NCBI GenBank assembly: GCA_036924285.1
Contig: JAYKYS010000009.1
Location: 21,804,001-21,868,000, forward strand
Direction of reading: 5' to 3'
Source of the DNA: Asterella californica
Taxonomy: Eukaryota; Streptophyta; Marchantiopsida; Marchantiales; Aytoniaceae
DNA length: 64,000 nucleotides
The position numbers and the translations under genes were made by a program. The notes beneath the pieces are model-generated. The model did not search any database, was not told the origin of the DNA, and was given only the letters and a program-made list of their open reading frames with translations. The first letter of the stretch is position 1; the number at the start of each line of letters is the position of its first letter. Of this stretch, positions 47,430 to 56,635 are shown one piece after another.

Positions 47430-47730
47430 GTGGAGTAAGATATGATCTTGAAGACTGTATATTCACCCATGTACACTAATTAATGTTCTCAGGTAAACAT
47501 TTTACATTGAGTGCTCCGGACTTATACCCCAGGAATGCAACAGCCTGCCTTCACTTATGAGTTCTCTCTGGGCGAATTGGCTACTCCGGGAGTGGTTAAC
47601 ATATAATATCTATGAAATAACTTAATTTTTTATAATAAATTATTAGAATAAATTTTTATAACACTAACGCGTATTCTGATAAGAGAAAACGAAATTCACT
47701 GTACAAGGCCGTGGGGGAAGATATGATCCA
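47430..47730. repeat. Hairpin repeat, family B copy 5
   Basis: The family landmarks CACTTATGAGTTCTCTC, GAATTGGCTACTCCGGGAG, the A+T tract and TCTGATAAGAGAAAACGAAA are present, and the tail matches copy 2 closely. The hairpin itself is degenerate. CTGTACAAGGCCGTGG at the tail has a near copy of its core at 47.42 kb just before the element (TTGTACAAGGCCGTGG). Confidence 0.6.
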
Positions 47731-48360
47731 GCTAAAAAGATCTACTGGGAATGTGATAAAGCAAATTTCAGACTACTTTTATACGGAGTGACAACGTTCA
47801 TACTAGGTCAGACTGTAGTAGAAGACAGGTCAGTCAGCTGAGATCCGATCCACATGAGGCGATTACGGCGTCAAGCGTCTTCTCTGGAGTACGTGAAGCA
47901 TGGTCGACAGACAGTCTGAGCCGCCTTCACCTCGACTGCGTTGATGCGGACTCTGTGGACGAGGGTCTCAGGAGATCCGGAAGCAAGTCAGTTGAAGTGA
48001 GTTCACATAACAACGCGTGCTGCGTCGCGCTGCCATGGCTAGCGACTCTGATTGGGATGGAATGATGTCGTGACAGCTTCTATCGATTTTGTCGTTTGCT
48101 TTTGCGCGACCTCGGTTTGTCGCGTGTAATGTATGTCTCCTTCTGTCGCTCCACCCGTTCGTTCGTCCGTTGCCTGCTCTGCTCGGCCTGACTCACTGAC
48201 TGACTGCATAAAGGCCTTCTACCATGACTACGGATGACAGTTCGACCAGCTTTGGTCCTTGTGGTAGCAAGGCTACGGTAGGTAATTCGCACGGTTCTGC
48301 AAGAACCAGAGTCCTACTTATTCGGGCTAATTATTACCGTTGTTGTCTTGGCTTTTGGTG
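47731..48360. other. No gene recognised
   Basis: G+C-richer stretch without a recognisable coding frame. Confidence 0.4.
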
Positions 48361-48570
48361 AACCCACTTTTCCTTGTCTTCTTGTGAAAGTGAGCCAATA
48401 CTTTCCACGTCTTTCCGTCCATCGCATATAAGTTCAAGATCGCGCTCACTTTGCGAGACGATTTTTGTCTTTCCTTATCTTCTGTAAAAGTGAGCCAATA
48501 TTTCCACGTCCGTCCGTCCATCTCATATAAGTTCAAGTTCCGCACCCACTATCGAGAGACGATTTTTGTC
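48361..48570. repeat. Tandem duplication, 100-bp unit
   Basis: GTGAGCCAATA at 48390 recurs at 48490. Both copies continue TTTCCACGTC...CCGTCCATC and ATATAAGTTCAAG and end near GAGACGATTTTTGTC. Divergence is modest. Confidence 0.85.
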
Positions 48571-48599
48571 ACATTTACTTGTAAAAAGTTGTTAACTTG

Positions 48600-48760
48600 T
48601 CCGCTTTATCCCTTCGAGGGCATGGGACTTTCCTTTGTGAGTAACCACAGCGTACCCGGATCAGATTGCACACATAGCAAGCACCTCCAACCGGGAGCAG
48701 GCGAGCTCGAACCCTAGACCTTTCGCTTAGAGGTCTGAGACCCAACCAACTCAGCCACCG
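48600..48760 (-). mobile_element. tRNA-derived SINE, minus strand (best head)
   Basis: On the minus strand a tRNA-like head shows box A TGGCTGAGTTGG (48757-48746) and a perfect box B GGTTCGAGCTC (48713-48703), followed by GGTTGGAGGTGC as in the other copies. It is not a working tRNA gene: the sequence after box B does not pair with the 5' arm to form an acceptor stem. The 3' end is uncertain. Confidence 0.75.
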
Positions 48761-49600
48761 ATCTTCGGTACATACCCTCTCATGGAAAAGTTGAATTGGC
48801 TTAGGTCCACTTTACACTGCCAAGTCTCGAGTTCTGGCCGGGAATATTATACTGCGGGAGAGGTTCCATACTCAAGTATTATTTATAATTATTTTTAACA
48901 TAATAAGATATTTTGATTAAATAAAAACTAATATAACCAAAAACTTCGCTTAGCGATTTATCTGGATATATCTTTTTCTTTTGTATTTCTAGACGACTCC
49001 ATCCGTCTGTTTTTGTTAATTTTTTCAGTTTTCATCACAACTCCACCTTCCGTTTTGTTAAACGAAAAAAAATTCTTCATCTCTTTTTGGTTTTCAGAAT
49101 CGACGTATAACTATGCTAACGAATAGCAAAAAACCAAGTCTATTGGAGTTGAGTCTACCAAATAATTACCTCTAAGAAATGCGCCGAGTTATATTTCACA
49201 TAAGTGCCCTCATCTCTATATAAGAACGGTGAATTTTAGAACGACATGTAAAGACAATTGGAACCAAGTTGCACTATTAAACGGTTCAGAATAAATCTAT
49301 ACTTCATGGCAAAAAATATGGGAAGGTAATTAGGGGATTAGTTCATAGAATATAAAATGATCTAAAAATGATAATTGAAATGCATTTATGTGAAAATATA
49401 TTCAGTTTGTAGACGTGGTAGTCTCCAGTTGTAGTTGACTTACTTGGTTGGAATGCTTGAAGTGAATGGTAAAGTTTCAGATATCTTTTGGTGAAAACAA
49501 AGAATGAAATAAAAACACCTACTGAGAGGCAGGGCCCTCAGTAGTTTATTTTATCCAAGGCTAGAATTACGGTATTGTTGTAATTAGCTATCGTAACCAT
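48761..49600. other. No gene recognised
   Basis: AT-rich sequence without significant frames. Confidence 0.45.
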
Positions 49601-49905
49601 ATGGGAAAATATGCGTGCATATTCTCCATCTTCAGATGGAGAGGATGTCATGCTTTATTTATTACCTAACTCTTTTGTTGAGAAAGGTTAGGTAATAAAT
49701 TAATGTCTCTACACACTAATATCTTATTGAGCGGAAAAGCCAGTTCTTATATTTTTTAAAACGTATCTTCTGACTCTAGACTTATGGGTTGTCTCTATGG
49801 ATCCATCTGCCTCTTGTGGTTTTTAATATTATATATTTCTAGAGAAAATAATTAAATTATTAAATTATTTTGAAATGTTTATCTAACATTTACAAGTATT
49901 CGTAT
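49601..49905. repeat. Hairpin repeat, family B copy 6
   Basis: It starts GTGCATATTCTCCATC, then a hairpin with arms 49657-49675 and 49681-49700 (one or two mismatches). This is followed by CGTATCTTCTGA, CTTATGGGTTGTCTCT and an A+T tract. Confidence 0.65.
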
Positions 49906-50143
49906 AATCTAACTAGAACATGAGAATACACCGTGACACTATGAAAGGAAAAATCAAACGGTGTTCTTTGACTCCATGTCATGCCTTACAGCCACTTGTC
50001 CTTTTTTGTCTTATGTACCCCGCTTGGCGCTTAATGGCCGCTTCATCAAGTCTGGTCTGGCAATCAACTCATTTCGGACCGATTCGCATGGGTTGGGTTA
50101 AGGGATCGAACTAGAGTAATTCACTCATAGGATTTATTTATTA

Positions 50144-50911
50144 TAGTTATTTGCTTGGTCGGCCCATGCGCAGAAGTAGTTCCTTGACAGGACCCCGCAC
50201 CAAAATCGATCCTTGGTCAGGCCCATGACGGGCTGCAGTCAATAGATAGCAGACTAGACGGTAGGAGGTTTTCTTCTCTTCGGAACAAACGTAGTTTCGA
50301 GGAGGGCATTGGGTTGGAAGGGAGGAGCCCGCGGTTTCTTCGAAAGAATACCAAACAAAAATCTTACGACTCTCAGCAACAGATATCTTGGCTCTCGCAA
50401 CGATGAACGCAGCGAAATACGATATCTAATGTGGATTGCAGAATTCCGTGAATCATTGAGCCAGCTTTAACCACATCGGGAGTGTCTGCTAGCGCGACAG
50501 TATCAATCCTGATAGCTGGGACGTAAGAGCCTGTGTTTAATTTGTACCGCAAAGATTCTCCAGCAATACCGTTTCTTGTCTCCTCGTCCATATTTAACTT
50601 GCAATGTGTCTCTTCTCCAACAATTTTCTTTTCCATCCGCTCGAAATTAACAGCTCACGTTCGGATGTCCGAGAATCTCCATCTTTTTCATAATTCCAAG
50701 TCCATCTATTCAGTGCTACGATCGTCGACTACCACCGTAGATCCACTGCCACCGTGGACGATACAGTCATCATCCATGTTGGATCGATAAACCGTCTAGT
50801 CAGTTATCTATATACAATAGCCAGTCATGGGTCTGACCAAAGATCGATTTTGGTGCGGGGGCCCTGTCAAGGAACGACTTCTGCGCATGGGCCCGACCAA
50901 GCAAATAACTG
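50144..50911. mobile_element. MULE-like element carrying host-derived sequence (768 bp)
   Basis: Both ends are inverted copies for about 90 bases with few differences. The left starts TAGTTATTTGCTTGGTCGG and the complemented right end starts CAGTTATTTGCTTGGTCGG. Exact 9-bp direct repeats TATTTATTA flank it (50135-50143 and 50912-50920), the Mutator-like signature. There is no transposase. The interior includes a 5.8S rRNA fragment (50366-50460), so it qualifies as a Pack-MULE-type capture. The remaining interior (about 50240-50365 and 50461-50820) is of unknown origin; the part before 50366 could be ITS1. Confidence 0.85.
50366..50460 (+). pseudogene. Partial 5.8S rRNA inside the MULE-like element
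   Basis: ACGACTCTCAGCAACAG, ATATCTTGGCTCTCGCAACG, ATGAACGCAGCGAAAT and TGCAGAATTCCGTGAATCAT appear in exactly the order of plant 5.8S rRNA. The fragment covers roughly the first 95 bases, with several substitutions and a 3-base loss at GATGA[AGA]ACGC. The 3' part of 5.8S (GAACGCAAGTTGCGCC) is missing. No 18S or 28S is nearby, so it is a captured, inactive piece. Confidence 0.9.
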
Positions 50912-50920
50912 TATTTATTA

Positions 50921-51454
50921 GTGCGTGTCAAAGCAAGACATGAGACTTTATAACGTATAGCAAGAAAAAATTTATAATTTTTCAAAAAATAGTTTTGTAT
51001 AGAGAAAATAAATATATCGTGATATTGATCGGGGAAGTGAATGAACAGAGAACAAGTATAATTGTTTTAGTAATTCCCAAGGACAAGCATGCTAACACGT
51101 TAATTTAGTACTCGAACGAGAAAGTTCCAAACTCATTTCAGAAATAAAGCAATAAAAGTGAATATATATATATATATATATATGCAACCAAAGTGACACT
51201 CTCGTTAATTTCTGTTTACGAATTGTAACTGAGGATTTAAAATTATAGACGAACCTCGTGGAGAAAGAAAATTTAGATATAATATTAAATGGTAAACATG
51301 TAGGGGAAGTGGCAAAAATATCCATAAGCAACGCTTATCAATCCCTGCTTTAGGAGAGAGACCCATAAGCAATGCACGTGAGACCCCACTCTAGCAGTAG
51401 TAACGACGGTGTTCCGACCAGTAAAATTTATTATGTTATTGGAGATTTAACTTA
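50921..51454. other. No gene recognised; includes a (TA)n microsatellite
   Basis: AT-rich. A run of about 11 TA units lies at 51162-51183. Nothing else is recognised. Confidence 0.6.
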
Positions 51455-51835
51455 CACTTAAATTATTAATTAATTATTCTGCCAAGAAAGGTTTGGTGAT
51501 AAATCAAACCCATATGTATATATTTTTATATATTTTTATGTTTATTTATTATTCATTTTTTATCTGAAGATGGAAGAGTGTAAAAAACTTAATTTACTAT
51601 CTAGCTTTTCGTCAGGAAAGGTTAGATAGTGATTATTAGTAATTGGATTAAATTGTTGTATATTTATTACTAGGCTCTCGCACTTGTAGTTCCCAAACGC
51701 ATGTGTCCATGCTTCTTTTATGGGTTAGGTTTAGATCTATCCACAACTCAATGTCTGATTATATTTAATACTTATAAAGAGATTTAATTCTCCAAAAGAA
51801 TTTCTTTAACCTTTACATCTTTCTTATTAGAAAAA
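51455..51835. repeat. Hairpin repeat, family B copy 7
   Basis: The hairpin arms are 51596-51610 and 51615-51630 (ACTATCTAGCTTTTC / GGAAAGGTTAGATAGT). It is followed by CTCGCACTTGTAGTTCC, TTTATGGGTTAGGTTT and TCTTTCTTATTAGAAAAAAC. A second half-hairpin (AAGAAAGGTTTGG) at 51.48 kb suggests a partial duplicate before it. Confidence 0.6.
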
Positions 51836-52147
51836 ACAAGAAAACATTCTCCATAAAAATTTCTCCAATCTCTAAGGTGGTTGATCACGAGGATGCTTAT
51901 ATTTCCTTTCTTATAGCAATGTCCCTTCTACGTAACCAAAGAGGACGAATCTGGTGATCACAAATGGTATCCATCTTTTCTTTTCGTTGTGCATCTGTCA
52001 ATCAAACGTCCCAGAGATTTTTAAATATATGAACTATAATTAAACTCAGTCAGGTCTATATAATATATTCATCCGTCCCACACAAATGCAAAATACTGCA
52101 CTACTCCAAAAATTACATCACTGAAATTTATATTGAAGATCAATATC
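51836..52147. other. No gene recognised
   Basis: AT-rich; nothing recognisable. Confidence 0.4.
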
Positions 52148-52280
52148 CCAAGTGGTTTAGCTTTTAGTTCTCTAAGAGAAAGATCATGAGTTCAATTTCT
52201 TGTGGGTACGGTTGGAGGTGCATGCACTGCAAACTGTTAATGAAGCTTCTGGTCTGAGTCCCACTGTGGTGGACTTATCA
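52148..52280 (+). mobile_element. tRNA-derived SINE, plus strand
   Basis: CAAGTGGTTTAGCTTTTAG gives an A-box-like start. TCTAAGAGAAAGATCATGAG and the B-box-like AGTTCAATTTC follow, then GGTTGGAGGTGCATGC and CTGCAAACTGTTAATGAAG. The body is a single copy of the unit that is triplicated at 21.5 kb. Confidence 0.7.
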
Positions 52281-52659
52281 TTTATAACAGTCAGTATATA
52301 ATCCCATTTCATTGAAGAAAAGTTATGCATAAGTCGTTTTGGCGTCTATTTATTAGGATGAGTCGACAAAAGTCAATAGGCACCATTTCCATGGACATGG
52401 ACCTTCACATGGCTCGTCTTTTCGTGATTTGCATTTTTTCAGAAATAGAATAGATGCAATAGAATCTTGTGACAATATCTTTTATTTTATTTTATAATAG
52501 GATATTGTATCGAAAGCCACCTCCGAACAGAAGAAGCGAAAAGGAACAAATGCAAAATTGGGAAAGAATTGATTTATCTTGACACTCAACTCAGGAACCC
52601 GTTTTTCTTTATGGTAAGTAGGAGACCTGACACCAGAACTGAATGGAATGGACACACAT

Positions 52660-53035
52660 GTCTCAAAGAAAACGGAAGTGGTTTAATAAAAACTGATATC
52701 ATCTGGTGTTCTCACATCTAGACTTGACTGTGTTCCGAGATCTAGAGTTAGTGAGAAAAGTATTTATAGTTTTGAAAAAATCAAATTAATATTTCTAAAT
52801 ATAAACAGATAATTTCAGAGAAAGCACACTTGGATCTTGTGAATGGAAAAGAACCATAAAAATTACATGTAAAACGAGTCTCATGCCACCATCAGTTCTC
52901 TTTGCGGATGAGAAATTATCATATAATAATTTAATTTATGGTCTAATTTTTCCAAAGAAAAAAGTTAAGACATAAATTAAAAGATATTCATATTTCTCTC
53001 TTTCAAACTTAGAAGAGGTGAATATGCATGCATGT
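52660..53035. repeat. Dispersed repeat E, copy 2
   Basis: It aligns with 5567-5925 through AAAACGGAAGTGGTTT, GAGAAAGCACACTTGGAT and TTATGGTCTAATTTTTCC, ending GAATATGCATGC. An insertion near the start (AATAAAAACTGATATCATC) is the main difference. Confidence 0.65.
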
Positions 53036-53462
53036 GAGATATTACGTCTTGAGAACAAACCGAAACTAAAAGACATGCAAGCTTAGGAATTTTTACTGGT
53101 AATAATATTTTACTATTATGAAGTAAGAAAAACAAACGTATCTAACAAAGGGGAAAAGCGAAACAACTCTTTCTCGATACACCAGCGCTTGTGCTGCTCT
53201 CTTGGCCAAAGCGAAAGCCAAAGGGAAACAAGTTCACTATGTAGAATCACGTGCCCTGTCCCTATTGGAGGTTAAGCACCACGACTTATGTACTTATTTG
53301 TCCCAGGAAGATGCACCTCACTAGACCCTTCCGTCCTCACTTTGATGATAAATGGAGTACGCAGACTTGAAGCGATATATGATCAGTGATATACTAGTGG
53401 GGATACCTATTCAGCTTAGTGGTTAGACATGTGAAGGTTTGATCGAGAGGGACGATCCACAT
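53036..53462. other. No gene recognised
   Basis: Mixed composition; no frame or repeat recognised. Confidence 0.4.
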
Positions 53463-53533
53463 GGGGGGGGGGGAGGGGCGGAGACGGAGGAGGACGAGGG
53501 GGAGGGGGGGGGGGAGGGGGGAGGGAGGGGGGT
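53463..53533 (+). repeat. G-tract with strong G-quadruplex potential
   Basis: About 70 bases are almost pure purine on the plus strand, with repeated runs of 4 to 11 G separated by single A or short AC/GA spacers. Many overlapping four-run G-quadruplex motifs fit. It lies about 190 bases upstream of the LINE ORF1 relic and could be part of that element's 5' region or an independent low-complexity tract. Confidence 0.9.
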
Positions 53534-53720
53534 TGTGGGCATCAGAAGTAGAGCGAACACTTAAGAGAGCAGAGATTACTTAGGCAACAGAAGACATTCG
53601 GGTACAGAAAAACGTGATTAGGAGAGCTACTGACAGTTAGGGTTGCGGTTTCCCTCGGGTCTGGGTGTCAAAGGGGGCACTGACTGCTGGAGAGCAGCCA
53701 AAGGCTTGGCAGAGCGCGCC

Positions 53721-55026
53721 ATGTCTTCCACGCAGACAATAACGTCCTCCAACGGTGAGGAGAGAAGGGATTCCAAACAGATAGTAAGATTAGAGAAGGA
53801 AAATGACAGCATAGTGAGATTCGGAGCGAGCAGAGAGGTTTTTCCAGACAAAGCATCCGAGCTGGAAAAAAAGAGAGGAAGAAAAGACTCCCTAAACATG
53901 ACAGACTCGAGGAGAGTTGGGAATCCCTACAGAGCCAAGACTACTGTGGAAGACCTCCACCAGTCAAGAAAGAAGAGAACTACCGAAGATGAGAGAAAAC
54001 CAGATACTGTAGTTCGGCTCGATGAGGAGAGGAAACAAGTAGAAACGGAAGGAACGATGTATAGGATGCAGCTTACGAACGAGAGAACAGTGGAGGTCGC
54101 AAGGGAGGGAGCTGAAGAAAAGTGAAAAGCTGATTGTATTTCAGAAGTGCCAACAGATCGTCGGGGGCCCCTCTTGGGCGGCTTGGGTCGAGAGAGAGAA
54201 GGCGAATTCTCTTCTAGAGAACGAAGGAATGCACAAGCTCTTAACATCCCAAAGAAAGGACCGCTGCAGCCTCCGAATCTGATTGTTGACGAAGGAAGGG
54301 CTGGTGTCCCTGGTCATATGAAGGAGATGTCAGGAGCGGGGCCGCAAGCGGTGAATAGCTGGACGAAGCCACTAAAAATTTTTGGGGAGAAATGGACAGA
54401 ACCCTTACCTGGAAGGACTCAATCCGCTGGCCGGTGCCGGGATGGCTGATGCAGAGCTAATAGATGCACTCCAAAGCATACAAAAGAATCAACAAGTAGA
54501 GGAATACAAGCTAGGGGTGGTTGTCAACTTGGACCGGAATTTAGTCACGAGCCGGCTGTCAATGCTGAAAGCTTCAGCTGTGGTCCTGACGACGGTTGAC
54601 TGCAGTCCGTCGCACGATGCCGGACCTCCATGAGACTGACACATGGATTAAGAGTACATATAATTCAATTGAGAATGCTTAGCAGGAAAACTTCTTGGTG
54701 GTGCTGGCCACGACAGAACATAGGGATGTAGAAATTAGAGAGATGCCCCTCTTATGTAATAGAAAGATCGTGGTGGCGGTGCAGTGGTCTCCAGGATTTT
54801 AAACACAGTCAGAAAATCCCAAGGCAGTGGCAGTGAGGGTAGACCTCTCTTTGATGGATCTGACTTTCGAGATCAGAGCCGACGCGATGTTAGCTGCCAT
54901 AGGTCCGATTCTTTATAAGACAACAATGAAGACATGAATGCTTATCCCACATTCGAGGATGCGTTCTGTTGGACCCAAACCAAGAACTGAAAGACCACCT
55001 GCAGATAAAAGTGAGAGTAGGGGAAG
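53721..55026 (+). pseudogene. LINE ORF1 relic, 5' part (DUF4283-like)
   Basis: From the ATG at 53721 a charged, coiled-coil-like frame runs to a stop at 54123 and resumes in the same frame to 54449. Further on, a plant LINE ORF1 (DUF4283-like) core is readable in pieces: ENFLVVLATTEHRDVE, REMPLLCNRKIVVAVQWSPG, stop, then VDLSLMDLTFEIRADAMLA and AAIGPILYKTTMKT. After a frameshift it ends LDPNQELKDHLQIKVRVGEV at the insertion point. It is broken by several stops and frameshifts. The product would be the RNA-binding Gag-like protein of an L1-type LINE. The rest of the gene resumes at 60869. Confidence 0.75.
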
Positions 55027-56635
55027 TGTAGTGTCGTAGGATTGCTCCTTTTGCCCATTTAGTATACAAGATATAGTTCCCACAGAGGATTTGCACAAGT
55101 ATCGCTGCTCTAAGTTCTAAGATATGTTCAAACACACAAACACACGGGTTTTATCTAGAAATCCTGTCTTCTCACAAAACCACACGGCTTCCAGACCCTT
55201 CAAGAGGTGCCTTGGACCTAAACAAATAACTACCACCTAAAATATCACACAGATATGTACTGTGAAGCTCGGGAAGACGCTTTTGCTTCCCGGTCACGGC
55301 TTCCAGTCTTCTCACGACAGTCTTCTCGAAGTAATTCTCGGCTTCTGCGTACTCAACTCGGCTTCTCACACCTCCCGAAGACTACTCCTGCTTCGTAGCC
55401 GTCAAATTACCAATATCTATCACACATTGCTCTTCCAATTCCCAACGGGGTTAGATCAATCACAGGGTGTAAGCCCCCTGTAGTCTTCCCAGGCTTCTGC
55501 CTACGGTAATGGTCTTCCTGTAGCACTACAACGACATTCACCTTCACGGAAGCTCAACAGAAGTCTCGGAAGCTCACTAGAAGAAGATAGGAAGATGAGA
55601 AGATGAGAGAAGATGGGGAAGAAGAGAAAATCCAAAGAAGAGAAAACAAGATGAAAATGAGAAATTAAGACTCCAATAGGCTTCTAGTCCGGATCCTGAC
55701 TAACAAGCCATCCTTGCTTGTAATATTTTGGGGAGGAAGACAACAAATTCGCTAACAGTTACACAGTCTTCTATTCGAGGATGTCGTCTTCTGCTGTGGA
55801 AAGAAGGCTTCTTTCTTCGTCTGTCGTTGCTTCCACTATTCCGTCTTCTGGGATCGTCTACCCATAAGAACGTCCGTACGTGGATCTTAAGTGCTCCACT
55901 GGATGAGACAAGCTTCGACTCTGTAAAGCTTCGACTCTGTACAGCTTCTGACAATCACCGCCACTCCAGAAGAAGACTTCTCATGCACAATTGGGTGTGA
56001 AATCGAAGAAACCCACTGCCCAGAAGACACACACAAAGCTTCTGCACTCAAATCCAAAATCCATTCTCCGAGAAGAAGGTACATTGGTGTTGGGAAGCTC
56101 ACTCCCTCTACTGCCTGCTCCTACTTCTCGACACACCAACTTAGCAACATGATTACACGATGATGCCGTTCTCTGCTCTAGGCTGTCCATTATCTGTCCA
56201 CTCGTTCCACTGTTGGAAGCGAGGGTGCAGACCCCTCCGGTGTAATCTAAATCTATTCGTATGTCTCTAGCATTGGAGATAATGTATGTACACTGTCTCT
56301 CACATGAGTCTCTCTAGTGTGTACGTACAGTAATGTGTTTAGTGCGTCCTGAATCCTACTCTGCATTCTAACTTATACTACTACCTTGAGACGCAAGGGA
56401 GATCCCCTCCAATCCTCAACTTGCAATCAGGGAGATGAGGGACTGTCAGAAGACCACCACCTCACATGCAGTCGGCTCCCTGCCTTGGTTTAGAAACTTA
56501 CTTTCTACTCATGCGCTGCCTACTCTGCCACATGGACAATTAGCTAATTTTATCAAGAAAACTGTCACTTCCTAAGATAACAAATTTTGACTCTTACCAA
56601 AATTAGACAAGTCAACTGTCTTCTTAACTTGTCGC

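Noticed and set aside
48694..48760. Functional tRNA gene on the minus strand
   Set aside because: The A and B boxes are good, but the 5' and 3' arms cannot form an acceptor stem and the sequence aligns with two other SINE heads.
50366..50460. Working 5.8S rRNA gene
   Set aside because: The 3' third is missing, substitutions and a 3-base loss are present, there is no 18S/28S context, and it lies within transposon ends.
50373..50636. 87-codon minus-strand gene inside the MULE-like element
   Set aside because: Its C-terminal third is the antisense of the 5.8S rRNA fragment, so at least that part cannot be an evolved protein. The rest is unrecognised.
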